Source: Lachnospiraceae bacterium (lineage in GTDB: Bacteria > Bacillota > Clostridia > Lachnospirales > Lachnospiraceae). From it: a stretch of DNA of 64,000 bases. Both the position numbers and the translations under genes were made by a program. Where the stretch lies: NCBI GenBank assembly GCA_900771995.1, contig CAAGQC010000007.1:1-64000 (forward strand), written 5' to 3'. The notes beneath the pieces are model-generated. The model did no database searches. It was not told the DNA's origin and was given only the letters and a program-made list of their open reading frames with translations. This document shows positions 51,103-59,801 of this stretch, piece after piece; position 1 is the stretch's first letter, and every line of letters begins with the position of its first letter.

Positions 51103-51567
51103 TTATCCCTCGATAGCGATGTATTTGTTGGTCTCAACCGCAGGCTTTGCTTCCTTCTTAGGAACGGTCAGGGTCAGGATACCATGTTTGAACTCGCCCT
51201 TGATATCCTCCTGGGTCAGATTGTCGCCTACATAGAAGCTACGCTGGCAGGCACCGGCATAACGCTCCTTACGGATGTATTTACCGGATTTCTTCTCCTG
51301 CTCATCCTCATCCAGACCCTTGGCAGCCTCAATGGTCAGATAGCCATCCTCCAGAGATACTTTGATCTCATCTTTCTTGAAGCCGGGCAGATCAACGATC
51401 AGCTCATAGCTGTCATCGGTCTCCTTGATATCGGTCTTCATTACGTTGTGTGCATGTCTGCCATACAGTTTCTTCTCTATCTGATTCTCTGCTCTGTTGT
51501 CAAAGAAAGGTACATCATCGAAAAAGTCATCAAATAAGTTCTCTCCAAAAATGCTAGGTAATAACAT
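51103..51567 (-). CDS. hsp20: Hsp20/alpha-crystallin small heat-shock protein
   Basis: A 154-aa ATP-independent chaperone. The alpha-crystallin domain spans about 42-140: MKTDIKETDDSYELIVDLPG, GYLTIEAAK, and the closing GEFKHGILTLTVPKKE. The N-terminus has the Phe-rich FGENLFDDFFDDVPFF. AGGAGA lies 8 nt before the ATG. Single gene, with a promoter about 146 nt upstream and a structured leader that may regulate it by temperature. Confidence 0.92.
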   Translation of the reverse strand: MLLPSIFGENLFDDFFDDVPFFDNRAENQIEKKLYGRHAHNVMKTDIKETDDSYELIVDLPGFKKDEIKVSLEDGYLTIEAAKGLDEDEQEKKSGKYIRKERYAGACQRSFYVGDNLTQEDIKGEFKHGILTLTVPKKEAKPAVETNKYIAIEG

Positions 51568-51713
51568 AAGTCATCTCTCCTTTTCTATTAAACATATGTC
51601 TGTATCCTGCGATACATCTTACCTTTTCCATCCTCCGGCAACTACCGGAGAACTTCGGAACCTGTCAGAGATTCTCGATCAATCTCTTGATCTTTCTTCC
51701 TCTCCCTTGTTCT
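51568..51713 (-). promoter_or_regulatory. structured 5' leader of hsp20
   Basis: The predicted 146-nt leader contains GATCA-agagat-TGATC, then CTCCGG-tagttg-CCGGAG shortly before the ribosome-site region. Long folded leaders in Hsp20 genes are often RNA thermometers. Direct masking of AGGAG was not established here. Confidence 0.4.
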
Positions 51714-51719
51714 AGTTGT

Positions 51720-51748
51720 ACTATAACACCTATATATTAGTCTGTCAA
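51720..51748 (-). promoter_or_regulatory. promoter of hsp20
   Basis: Consensus TTGACA (51743-51748) and TATAGT (51720-51725) on the minus strand with a 17-bp spacer. No CIRCE inverted repeat is present nearby. Confidence 0.75.
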
Positions 51749-51792
51749 TTAAGGAAAAATTATATAATTATAAATTAAAAATAAACAGTAAA

Positions 51793-51836
51793 AAAGACCG
51801 GAGCACTGCGATCCACAGTACTCCGGTCTTTATTTC
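51793..51836 (-). terminator. terminator of the DUF4352 lipoprotein gene
   Basis: AAAGACCGGAG.ACTG pairs with CAGT.CTCCGGTCTTT, and on the minus strand the stem is followed by TTTTTTACTG. It lies just after the stop of the lipoprotein gene. Confidence 0.85.
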
Positions 51837-51856
51837 ACTAAATAGTATGGTTGATG

Positions 51857-52432
51857 CTATTTATCTTTTGCGGTAAAGAATACGAAGAATACATCTCCCT
51901 CAGTATCATTGGAGAACTGCTCCAGATAAGAGATGGAATAATCCTTGGAATCTTCCGGTACTTCAAATACCAGCAGGCCGGTTCTCTCGTCGTTGACGCC
52001 CAGATCATACTCTTCCGGCAACTGCTCGTCGCTTACGGTGTTACCGTAGTAGGTAATAGGTGCATCATATGCGTCATCGTTATCGTCATCGCCCCACTGA
52101 ATCTGGAAATCGGTATCGTACATGGTAACGGTAGAACGATCGGTATTTTTAATGGTTACTTCTGCAACTAACAGCTTGTTTCCTTCGGAAGGAGTATATC
52201 CTTCGTACTCGCTGCAGGTATATGCACTGTTTACAGTGTAGTTGAAGAAATAAGTCTTCATGACATCTCCGATACGTCCTTCTGCATAACCGTCATCGTC
52301 TGCGGTTACCACATTGCTGCCGCTGTCAGAAGATCCTCCGACAATGTTCTGAATGGCGCTGTCTACAGGGCCACAGGCTGTCAGGCTGAATGCCAACATG
52401 GTTGCTGCAATAATTCCAACAATTTTTTTCAT
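51857..52432 (-). CDS. DUF4352/telokin-like lipoprotein
   Basis: A 191-aa surface lipoprotein: signal MKKIVGIIAATMLAFS with lipobox LTAC, a Gly/Ser/Asp linker, and an Ig-like domain of the DUF4352/DUF5067 kind (GDVMKTYFFNYTVNSAYT, NKLLVAEVTIKNTD, ERTGLLVFEVPED). Role unknown. AGGGAGAAAG precedes the ATG. A good promoter and a perfect cre box lie upstream, so expression probably follows sugar status. Confidence 0.75.
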   Translation of the reverse strand: MKKIVGIIAATMLAFSLTACGPVDSAIQNIVGGSSDSGSNVVTADDDGYAEGRIGDVMKTYFFNYTVNSAYTCSEYEGYTPSEGNKLLVAEVTIKNTDRSTVTMYDTDFQIQWGDDDNDDAYDAPITYYGNTVSDEQLPEEYDLGVNDERTGLLVFEVPEDSKDYSISYLEQFSNDTEGDVFFVFFTAKDK

Positions 52433-52489
52433 TTTCTTTCTCCCTCTCATAAACCCTTATTGTACATGCAGTCATCTGCACGCCAAGCC

Positions 52490-52518
52490 AGTATAACACA
52501 CAAAATGACAGTTTGCAA
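52490..52518 (-). promoter_or_regulatory. promoter of the DUF4352 lipoprotein gene
   Basis: TTGCAA (52513-52518) and TATACT (52490-52495) on the minus strand with a 17-bp spacer; start expected near 52483. Confidence 0.7.
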
Positions 52519-52542
52519 CGCTTTATCACACTACTTTGTGAA

Positions 52543-52556
52543 TGTAAGCGCTTACT
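52543..52556. promoter_or_regulatory. cre box upstream of the lipoprotein gene
   Basis: TGTAAGCGCTTACT matches the cre consensus fully and contains the palindrome GTAAGCGCTTAC. Its centre is about 66 bp before the predicted start of transcription, a position used for CcpA activation in genes such as ackA. It overlaps the stop codon of the cupin gene. Confidence 0.75.
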
Positions 52557-53016
52557 CTCTGGTTAATCGAAGAATTACTTCCCTGTGTTCCGGGTATTTT
52601 TCCAGCAGATCCTTCCGGTCGAACAGTTCAAACTCTTCATATTTAAAGCAGGGCGATACCATACAGCCCACTAGACTGAAACCTTCTTCCTCCATGGCAG
52701 AACCGAAGATCATTCCCTTCGGCACCAGTATCTGCGGAACCTCGCCCTTTTCCAGATCCAGTCCCAGCTTCGCCGCCGTAAGCTTCCCCTTCTCATCGAT
52801 CATATAGATTGTCAGGGCATTGCCATCATGGTAATACCATACCTCGTCCGATTTCAGACGATGAAAATGGGACACTTCCCCTTTAGCCAGCATAAAATAG
52901 ATACTGCTCCACAGATTCCTCTCTTCTTTTTCCAACAGACATTCCTTGAAATAACCACCCTCCACATGGGGCTCCATTTCCAGATGCTCTATATAATATT
53001 CCGCTGAATGCTTCAT
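52552..53016 (-). CDS. DUF985-type cupin protein
   Basis: A 154-aa cupin. The start YYIEHLEMEPHVEGGYFKE and the core SSIYFMLAKGEVSHFHRLKS, DEVWYYHDGNALTIYMID match the DUF985 family, and the VPKGMIFGS and FSLVGCMVSPCFKYEEFEL stretches follow. Metal-site His and Glu are in SHFHRLKSDEVW. Biochemical role unknown. Divergent from luxS. Confidence 0.8.
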   Translation of the reverse strand: MKHSAEYYIEHLEMEPHVEGGYFKECLLEKEERNLWSSIYFMLAKGEVSHFHRLKSDEVWYYHDGNALTIYMIDEKGKLTAAKLGLDLEKGEVPQILVPKGMIFGSAMEEEGFSLVGCMVSPCFKYEEFELFDRKDLLEKYPEHREVILRLTRE

Positions 53017-53058
53017 ACTCTTATCCCTCCGGCTATTTTCTTTTCTACCAAATTAGTG

Positions 53059-53064
53059 TATACT
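53059..53064 (+). promoter_or_regulatory. -10 box of luxS
   Basis: TATACT with a weak TTTTCT 17 bp upstream; the luxS start codon lies 57 nt downstream. Confidence 0.4.
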
Positions 53065-53120
53065 ATGCAGAGAAAAAGCGCAATTATTAACCTGAAAGAT
53101 TGTGCGGAATGGAGAATATC

Positions 53121-53600
53121 ATGGAAAAAATAGCTAGCTTCACCATTGACCATATCAAGCTTCAGCCCGGTGTCTATGTATCCCGTAAGGATCACATCGG
53201 CGCAGAGGTCATCACCACCTTCGATCTGCGTATGACCAGCCCCAATGAAGAACCGGTGATGAATACTGCGGAAGTACACACCATCGAGCATCTTGGTGCG
53301 ACTTTCCTGCGCAATCATCCGGAATATAAGGACAAGACCGTCTACTTCGGCCCCATGGGATGCCGCACCGGCTTCTATCTGCTGCTGGCCGGAGATCTCT
53401 CTTCTAAGGATATCGTTCCTCTGATGGTGGAAATGTTCGAGTTCATCCGGGATTACAAGGGTGAGGTTCCCGGTGCTTCTCCCAAAGACTGCGGCAACTA
53501 TCTGGATATGAATCTGGGTATGGCCAACTATCTGGCAAAGCGTTATCTGGATAACGTGCTGTACGGCATTGATGACAGCCGTCTGGTATATCCGGAATAA
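53121..53600 (+). CDS. luxS: S-ribosylhomocysteine lyase
   Basis: Splits S-ribosylhomocysteine into homocysteine and the AI-2 precursor DPD. The metal site is visible as H53 and H57 (EVHTIEHLGA) with the Cys of PKDCGNYLDM, and the catalytic Cys in GPMGCRTGFYLL. 159 aa, standard length. GGAGA lies 6 nt before the ATG at 53121. Followed by mtnN after 50 nt, so the two consecutive steps of SAH recycling are clustered. Confidence 0.95.
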   Translation: MEKIASFTIDHIKLQPGVYVSRKDHIGAEVITTFDLRMTSPNEEPVMNTAEVHTIEHLGATFLRNHPEYKDKTVYFGPMGCRTGFYLLLAGDLSSKDIVPLMVEMFEFIRDYKGEVPGASPKDCGNYLDMNLGMANYLAKRYLDNVLYGIDDSRLVYPE

Positions 53601-53650
53601 TCCGCAGGCATCATAGATTATATTATTGTAGGAAAGAACAGGAAAAACAC

Positions 53651-54349
53651 ATGAAAAAAATCGGAATCATCGGTGCCATGGAGCTGGAAGTAGAGACCCT
53701 CAAAGCTCACATGACCACCGCCAATATCACCACCAAGGCAAATATGGAATTTCACGAGGGTACCCTGAACGGTACTCCCGTAGTTATCGTCCGCAGCGGT
53801 GTCGGCAAAGTCAATGCCGCTCTCTGCGTACAGATCCTGGCCGACCTCTTCCAGGTCACTGCCATCATCAATACCGGCGTAGCAGGCTCCTTAAATGCCT
53901 CTCTGGACATCGGAGATATCCTGATCTCCAAAGATGCCCTGCACCACGATGTGGATGCCACCATTTTCGGTTACAAGCCCGGCGAAGTTCCTCAGCTGGG
54001 ATGCCGGGAATTCCCTGCCGATGAGCATCTGATCGAAGTTGCTGCCAGCACCTGTCAGGAAGTCAATCCCGACATTCACGTTCATACCGGACGCGTGGTC
54101 AGCGGCGACCAGTTCATTTCCAGCAAAGAGGTCAAGGAGCGCCTGATCAAAGAGTTCCAGGGGGACTGTGCCGAGATGGAAGGTGCTTCCATCGCCCACG
54201 GCGCTTACTTAAACGGCATTCCTTTCGTCATCATCCGTGCCATTTCCGACAAGGCCGATGACAGCGCCGAGATGGACTATCCTACATTTGAAAAGGCTGC
54301 CGCACTACACTCCGCCAAACTGGTAGAGGCTATGATGCCCCGGATCTGA
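53651..54349 (+). CDS. mtnN: 5'-methylthioadenosine/S-adenosylhomocysteine nucleosidase
   Basis: Hydrolyses SAH and methylthioadenosine to adenine and the thioribose compound, feeding LuxS. Catalytic Glu at the start (GAMELEVETL), purine-binding Glu in CAEMEGASIAHG and general acid Asp in IIRAISDKADD are in place. 232 aa is typical. AGGAAA lies upstream of the ATG. Confidence 0.95.
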   Translation: MKKIGIIGAMELEVETLKAHMTTANITTKANMEFHEGTLNGTPVVIVRSGVGKVNAALCVQILADLFQVTAIINTGVAGSLNASLDIGDILISKDALHHDVDATIFGYKPGEVPQLGCREFPADEHLIEVAASTCQEVNPDIHVHTGRVVSGDQFISSKEVKERLIKEFQGDCAEMEGASIAHGAYLNGIPFVIIRAISDKADDSAEMDYPTFEKAAALHSAKLVEAMMPRI

Positions 54350-54428
54350 TCCGGACAGCTGCGTATTGATTGAGAAATAATGCCTGCTGCACAGACTCTG
54401 CAGGTAACAGAAAGGCATGATCCTTAAC

Positions 54429-55463
54429 ATGAAAAAAGAAAAGAAATACATCGAATATATTTTAAAACAGGCCGAAGCCCTGCTGGCTATCGACAGCCCC
54501 TCCGGTTTCACCGAAAAGGTAACAGATTATCTCTGTGAAGAATACAAACGCCTCGGCTACAAGCCGGTCAAGACCAAAAAGGGCGGCGTCCTCGTAGAGA
54601 TCGGCGGTAAGGGCAATGCAATCCTGACCATGGCTCATGTAGATACTCTGGGCGGTATGGTCGCAGAGATCAAGAGCAACGGCCGTCTCCGTCTGACCAA
54701 AGTCGGCGGCCTGAATGCCAACAATATTGAGACCGAGAACTGCCGGATCTACACACTGGAGGGCAAAGTATACGACGGCACCGTACAGCTGACGGATGCC
54801 TCCATCCATGTCAATGGCGATTACCAGAAGTCCGAGCGTACCTTCGATTCTGTGGAAGTCCTGCTGGATGAAAAGGTTTCTTCCAAGGAAGAGGTCAAAG
54901 CCCTGGGGATCGAGAACGGTTCTTTCGTCTGCATGGATCCCCGGACCCGTATCACGGAATCCGGTTACATCAAGAGCCGTTTTCTGGATGACAAGCTCAG
55001 CACCGCTATTTTACTGGGCTTTGCAAAATATGTAAAAGACGAGGATCTGAAGCTGTCCCGTAAGGTCTATCAGCACATTACCGTCTTCGAGGAAGTTGGC
55101 CACGGCGCCTGTGCTTCTGCTCCGGAAGATGTGGAAGAACTACTGTCCGTAGATATGGGCTGCGTTGGAGATGGTCTGGAATGCACGGATCGTCAGGTAT
55201 CCATCTGCGTGAAGGACGGCCACGGCCCTTATCATTATGACGTGGTCAAAGGACTGATTCAGGCAGCAAAGGAGAATCACGTCGACTACGCTGCAGATGT
55301 CTATCCCTACTACGGCTCCGATGCTGATGCCGCATTAAGCGCCGGTATTGACGCAAGACACGGACTCATCGGCCCCGGAGTATACGCTTCCCACGGATAC
55401 GAGCGTTCCCACAAGGATGCCGTTGCTGCAACACTGGAATTATTGAAAGCTTATCTGGCATAA
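54429..55463 (+). CDS. M42-family aminopeptidase
   Basis: A 344-aa cobalt/zinc aminopeptidase of the tetrahedral (TET) type. Metal ligands and catalytic residues fall in LTMAHVDTLGGM, SRFLDDKLSTAI and TVFEEVGHGAC, in family order, with the last His in GVYASHGYERSH. Start 54429 (MKKEKKYIEYIL) is preferred over the ATG 4 codons earlier, which sits directly on AAAGG. Located 79 nt after mtnN; terminator follows. Confidence 0.85.
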   Translation: MKKEKKYIEYILKQAEALLAIDSPSGFTEKVTDYLCEEYKRLGYKPVKTKKGGVLVEIGGKGNAILTMAHVDTLGGMVAEIKSNGRLRLTKVGGLNANNIETENCRIYTLEGKVYDGTVQLTDASIHVNGDYQKSERTFDSVEVLLDEKVSSKEEVKALGIENGSFVCMDPRTRITESGYIKSRFLDDKLSTAILLGFAKYVKDEDLKLSRKVYQHITVFEEVGHGACASAPEDVEELLSVDMGCVGDGLECTDRQVSICVKDGHGPYHYDVVKGLIQAAKENHVDYAADVYPYYGSDADAALSAGIDARHGLIGPGVYASHGYERSHKDAVAATLELLKAYLA

Positions 55464-55483
55464 CAGAGAACAACATGCACAGA

Positions 55484-55542
55484 AAAAGCAGTCCGAATAC
55501 CGGCAGATTTCCTGCCGTTTCCGGGCTGCTTTTGTGTTACTT
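55484..55542. terminator. terminator after the M42 peptidase gene
   Basis: AAAAGCAG.CCG pairs with CGG.CTGCTTTT, with an inner CGGCAG/CTGCCG stem. T-runs flank both sides, so it may also serve the convergent gtrA-like gene. Confidence 0.75.
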
Positions 55543-55558
55543 TCTCATATCGATATAT

Positions 55559-56011
55559 TTATTTGGTCTCTTCCGCTTTGCCGTCTTTTTTCTTGTTGAA
55601 TACGAACAGCTTACTGAAGACATAGTTGCCGATGATGACCAGAACTGCGGAGATCAGGGTTGCTACCAGCAGATTTACGCCGATTGCGGTCAGTACCTGC
55701 ATCACTACCATATCCAGGATCAGTGTGGATACTCTGGAGAGTACGAATTTCGGTGCCTCCGACAGCATCGGGGCATTACTCTTGAATACGAATCTGCGGT
55801 TGGTAAAATATGCGAAAATAACACCCGCCGTCCAGTTGATAATACTTAATACGATGTTCTGGAAGGGTGTGGGGTACATTGTGTTGTCAAATAGCAGGAA
55901 GTTTGCCAGGAATTTTGCTGCCCAGGATACAACCGTGGTCAGTCCGCCTACAATCAGGTATGCAATGATCTCTTCGTACTTGACCCACAGTGCCTTTATT
56001 TTTTCTACCAT
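55559..56011 (-). CDS. GtrA-family membrane protein
   Basis: A 150-aa protein with four membrane helices of the GtrA/DPMS type (EEIIAYLIVGGLTTVVSWAA; NWTAGVIFAYFTNRRFVFKS; VLVIIGNYVFSKLFVFNKKK). Members help flip or present lipid-linked sugars for cell-surface glycans. GAGGAAC lies before the ATG at 56011. No glycosyltransferase gene adjoins. Confidence 0.85.
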   Translation of the reverse strand: MVEKIKALWVKYEEIIAYLIVGGLTTVVSWAAKFLANFLLFDNTMYPTPFQNIVLSIINWTAGVIFAYFTNRRFVFKSNAPMLSEAPKFVLSRVSTLILDMVVMQVLTAIGVNLLVATLISAVLVIIGNYVFSKLFVFNKKKDGKAEETK

Positions 56012-56077
56012 ATTGTTCCTCATTTCTCTGTGCTTGAATTAACGAAACTATTCTGAATAGTTAACTACAGATAACAA

Positions 56078-56130
56078 ATATACACAAATATCCACTGAAA
56101 TGCAAGCATTCCAAAGACATTTGTGTATAT
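56078..56130. repeat. 12-bp perfect inverted repeat between gtrA-like gene and dehydrogenase
   Basis: ATATACACAAAT (56078-56089) and ATTTGTGTATAT (56119-56130) flank a 29-nt spacer. It could be a weak transcript end for the dehydrogenase or an operator for the gtrA-like gene. The rest of the 56012-56204 gap is AT-rich without other signal. Confidence 0.4.
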
Positions 56131-56204
56131 GCTATCCACTATTTATGAAATTCTACATCTCACCTGATATACGTTTGCTTCGTTGACACGCAGCTTTTGC
56201 AATC

Positions 56205-57167
56205 TTACAAATTTACTACATTCCTGTTCTCACCGCGCATGAATGCCTTAATGTTCTCATAGACACCCTGCACACAGCGGGTACGGGCTTCCACACTGGC
56301 CCATGCCAGATGCGGTGTAATGATCAGCTTGTTGCTGTCCTTTAATTCGCTTAAAGGATTGGACAGTTCCAACGGTTCCTTCTCCAGAACATCCAGGCCT
56401 GCTGCCTGAATTTCTCCTGCCACCAGTGCTTCGTAGAGATCCGTATTGTTTACTACGGGACCTCTCGCCACATTGATGAGGATCGCCGTTTTCTTCATTT
56501 TCCGGAGAGCTACCTTGTCAATAAAATTGCGGGACAGGTCGCTCAGCGGACAATGCAGGGACAGGAAATCACTCTCTCTTAACAGAGTCTCCTTGTCCAC
56601 CTGCGGATAATCCGTACAGGTGCTCTTACCGGTGATGGAATAGAAGATTACCTTACAGCCGAAAGCGGTTGCGATGGCTGCCGCTCTCCTGCCGATATTC
56701 CCCATTCCTACAATGCCCCAGGTCTTGCCTTCCAATTCATAAAAAGGCCGGTCAAAGTTGGAAAAGCGATCCTGTGCACTGTAAGCGCCGGACTTCACAT
56801 AAGTGTCATAATACGGAAGCTTCTGGCTTAGAGCCAGTGCCAACGCAAAGGTATGCTGCGCTACCATAGCAGTGGAATAATCCACCACATTGGCCACCTT
56901 GATCCCTCTGGACTTACAATATTCCAGATCACAGTTGTCATATCCGGTGGCAAGCTCACAGATCAGCTTCACATTGGGACAGTCCTTCAGGGATTCTTCC
57001 CGCATGGGTGCCTTGTTGCAGACGATGACATCCGCATCTCCCACACGCTCTGCTACTTCTGCCGCGGTAACCGTGTTGGGGTAGCTGGTCACTTCTCCCA
57101 GTTCGTTAAAACAGTCCACCGGCACATCCGTGCCGGCGCTGTTTCTCTCCAGTAAAACTATTTTCAT
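56205..57167 (-). CDS. D-2-hydroxyacid dehydrogenase (hydroxypyruvate/glycerate type)
   Basis: A 320-aa NAD-dependent dehydrogenase. NAD loop GIVGMGNIGRRAAAIA, catalytic Arg in INVARGPVVNN, Glu in LDVLEKEPLE, and His in ITPHLAWAS. The order and 320-aa length fit the GyaR/HPR branch; lactate, glycerate or another 2-hydroxyacid are all possible substrates. Single gene. Confidence 0.88.
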   Translation of the reverse strand: MKIVLLERNSAGTDVPVDCFNELGEVTSYPNTVTAAEVAERVGDADVIVCNKAPMREESLKDCPNVKLICELATGYDNCDLEYCKSRGIKVANVVDYSTAMVAQHTFALALALSQKLPYYDTYVKSGAYSAQDRFSNFDRPFYELEGKTWGIVGMGNIGRRAAAIATAFGCKVIFYSITGKSTCTDYPQVDKETLLRESDFLSLHCPLSDLSRNFIDKVALRKMKKTAILINVARGPVVNNTDLYEALVAGEIQAAGLDVLEKEPLELSNPLSELKDSNKLIITPHLAWASVEARTRCVQGVYENIKAFMRGENRNVVNL

Positions 57168-57259
57168 CTTAAGTACCTTTCCGATCTGTCGTAACTATTC
57201 ATCCCTTCGCAAAATCACGCTTTCAGAGTTTTGCTTTTGCCTGCGCAGGCTCTGAACAA

Positions 57260-58609
57260 TTACAGTCTCTTCAGCAGTTCTTCTCTCTGTGCCTCGTAAC
57301 CGGGCTTGCCAAGCAGAGCGAACATGTTCTTCTTGTAGCTTTCCACACCGGGCTGGTTGAAAGGATTTACGCCCAGCAGATAGCCGCTGACACCGCAGGC
57401 AAACTCAAAGAAGTAGAACAGTTCACCAAGGTAGAACTCGTTTACTTCGGGAACTGTTACCATGAAATTGGGAACCTGACCGTCGGTATGTGCCAGAATG
57501 GTTCCGTTCATAGCGCTCTTATTAACGAAATCAACGGTCTTGCCTGCCAGATAGTTCAGACCATCCAGATCCACAGGCTCCTCGCCGATGGTAAGCTCCT
57601 CTCTCGGAGTCTCAATGTTGATAACAGTCTCGAACATTACACGGGAACCGTCCTGAATGAACTGACCCATGGAATGCAGATCGGTGGTCAGATCCACGCT
57701 TGCGGGGAACAGGCCTTTGTTGTCCTTACCTTCGCTCTCGCCGAACAGCTGCTTCCACCACTCACTTACATAGTGAACAGCGGGCTCATAGTTCGCCAGA
57801 ATCTCCACGCTCTTGCCCTTGCGCAGTAAGATGTTACGCAGCGCTGCATATTGTAAAGCATCGTTCTCTTCGAAATCGTTCTCCAGTGCACGCTTTCTTC
57901 CGCTGGCTGCACCTTCCATCAATTTATCGATATCCGCACCGCTGACAGCGATAGGCAGCAGACCTACAGCGGTCAGTACAGAGAAACGTCCTCCTACATC
58001 ATCGGGTACTACGAAGGTCTCGTAACCTTCCTCATCAGACAGATGCTTTAAGCTTCCCTTTGCCTTATCGGTGGTAGCATAAATTCTCTCTGCCGCACCC
58101 TTTTTGCCGTATTTTGCTTCCAGCTTCTCCTTGAAAACACGGAAAGCGATGGCAGGTTCGGTGGTGGTGCCGGACTTGGAAATCATATTGATGGAGAAAT
58201 CTCTGTCGCCTACTACATCCATCAGATGCTTCAGATAGGTGGAGCTGATGGAGTTACCGCAGAAGTAGATCTCCGGAGTCTTCCGTACACTCTTATCCAG
58301 TACATTGTAGAAGCTGTGGCTTAAGAACTCGATAGCTGCTCTGGCTCCCAGATAGGAACCACCGATACCGATGACTAACAGTACGTCGGAATCGCTCTGG
58401 ATCTTCTTTGCTGCTGCCTTGATGCGGGCAAACTCTTCCTTGTCGTAATCGACGGGAAGGTCGATCCAGCCCAGGAAATCATTGCCTGCACCGGTCTTGG
58501 ACACCAGGGTCTCCTTCGCATCCAGGGTAAGCTTCTTCATGTAACCGATCTCTTCCTCAGAGATAAAAGAGCCGGCCTTGGAATAATCAAATGTAACTTG
58601 TTTGCTCAT
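57260..58609 (-). CDS. pgi: glucose-6-phosphate isomerase
   Basis: Interconverts glucose-6-P and fructose-6-P. 449 aa, the Gram-positive-type length. SIS phosphate loops VIGIGGSYLGARAAIEF and MISKSGTTTEPAIAFR, catalytic Glu region MGQFIQDGSRVMFETVI, and the C-terminal Lys in FNQPGVESYKKNMF are all present. AGGAGG lies 6 nt before the ATG at 58609; the longer frame is untranslated leader. Confidence 0.96.
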   Translation of the reverse strand: MSKQVTFDYSKAGSFISEEEIGYMKKLTLDAKETLVSKTGAGNDFLGWIDLPVDYDKEEFARIKAAAKKIQSDSDVLLVIGIGGSYLGARAAIEFLSHSFYNVLDKSVRKTPEIYFCGNSISSTYLKHLMDVVGDRDFSINMISKSGTTTEPAIAFRVFKEKLEAKYGKKGAAERIYATTDKAKGSLKHLSDEEGYETFVVPDDVGGRFSVLTAVGLLPIAVSGADIDKLMEGAASGRKRALENDFEENDALQYAALRNILLRKGKSVEILANYEPAVHYVSEWWKQLFGESEGKDNKGLFPASVDLTTDLHSMGQFIQDGSRVMFETVINIETPREELTIGEEPVDLDGLNYLAGKTVDFVNKSAMNGTILAHTDGQVPNFMVTVPEVNEFYLGELFYFFEFACGVSGYLLGVNPFNQPGVESYKKNMFALLGKPGYEAQREELLKRL

Positions 58610-58678
58610 AATGCTCCTCCTTATATCTTGCAGATATATCACGCATTCTTGCGTTACTTACTTAAAAAATCCGTTTTT

Positions 58679-58707
58679 ATTTTAACAAAGTTACATTCTA
58701 TTTTCAA
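58679..58707 (-). promoter_or_regulatory. promoter of pgi
   Basis: TTGAAA (58702-58707) and TAAAAT (58679-58684) on the minus strand with a 17-bp spacer, about 60 nt of leader before the start codon. Confidence 0.65.
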
Positions 58708-58766
58708 GACATATCTATCGATCTGAAAATGTTTTCTGGATTCTTACGGATGTCCGGCATTTTCCA

Positions 58767-59585
58767 TTATACCGTCAGCAGTTCCTGAAGCAATGCCTGT
58801 AGTTCTTCCTCCGTAACTCTGGCGGGATCCTCCGGTCTCTTTGGCAGCACTTTTTCTTCCGGCTTTTCCTGCGCCGCATTTTCTGTGGAAAATGCCTCTC
58901 TGTCCAGGTTGTCCGCCTCATCCTCTGGCTGCGCCGTCCGGCCGCGGATTGGCATCAGTTCCACCGTCCGTCTGCCGGAAGTCCGCTGCCTTCTTCCCGC
59001 TTTTCCGCCATTTGCAACCTCTTCTCCCAGGCTTCCCGGCCCGTACAGTCTCTCGTAGTCCTGCTCCGTGACAGAGATCCGGCCCGACAGATGATTTTCC
59101 AGATAATCAATGAGGTTCGTCTTCAGCACCCTGCGCTTTCCCTTGATATCCACCATGGCTGACAGGGAAAAATAGAGATACATCCCTAAGAAGCTTACTA
59201 TGTAAAAAGGCAGGATCTCCCCCAGCATCCTTCCGTCCATGATTCCCTTGCAGATCCCGACACCGGCGAACACGACGGAAAACAGCATGCACTGACCGGA
59301 CAGATGGTACCAGGCATCAAAGGACAAATGTCCGAAGGTCAGACGGTTCAGGAACTTGTCCACAAACACCGGGATATTTGCTACTCTGCCATTTAACTGA
59401 TAGCAATTTGCGAATTTCACTTTGCATTGTTTCAGCAGGCGGTTATTGGTCGTCGCCATATTATCCGTCTCTTTTATCATCGTATGGTAGAATCCTGCCA
59501 ACAGCAGCCGCACCAGTATACTGAGTCCCAAAAACACCAGAATCCCGGCCGTGATCACCTTTTCTTCCTTGAAAATCGTAAACAT
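58767..59585 (-). CDS. hypothetical membrane protein, 272 aa
   Basis: Three predicted helices (about 11-30, 96-118, 122-147) and a long hydrophilic C-terminal tail rich in Glu, Arg and Pro (EEKVLPKRPEDPARVTEEEL) ending in a short amphipathic helix. A coiled-coil-like segment follows the first helix. No domain recognised. GGAG with a short spacer precedes the ATG. Not obviously coupled to pgi. Confidence 0.55.
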   Translation of the reverse strand: MFTIFKEEKVITAGILVFLGLSILVRLLLAGFYHTMIKETDNMATTNNRLLKQCKVKFANCYQLNGRVANIPVFVDKFLNRLTFGHLSFDAWYHLSGQCMLFSVVFAGVGICKGIMDGRMLGEILPFYIVSFLGMYLYFSLSAMVDIKGKRRVLKTNLIDYLENHLSGRISVTEQDYERLYGPGSLGEEVANGGKAGRRQRTSGRRTVELMPIRGRTAQPEDEADNLDREAFSTENAAQEKPEEKVLPKRPEDPARVTEEELQALLQELLTV

Positions 59586-59732
59586 AACCCGCGCTCCTTT
59601 CTCTCGCTTCTTTATAGTATAACGTATATATATCTTATTTTGTACGTTTTTCCATCGTCATTCTTCTACATTGTCAGACAAAAAAAGTGCTTCCCTTACA
59701 TTTTTATAGTTAAGAAAACCTCTCGCATATTA

Positions 59733-59761
59733 TTGTATAAATGTCGGAAATCTGCTATAAT
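59733..59761 (+). promoter_or_regulatory. promoter of the TSCPD-murG genes
   Basis: TTGTAT (59733-59738) and TATAAT (59756-59761) with a 17-bp spacer, about 35 nt before the first start codon. Confidence 0.7.
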
Positions 59762-59801
59762 CACTCCTTAGAAATTTAATTTGAAAAGGACGGTTTTACA
59801 T

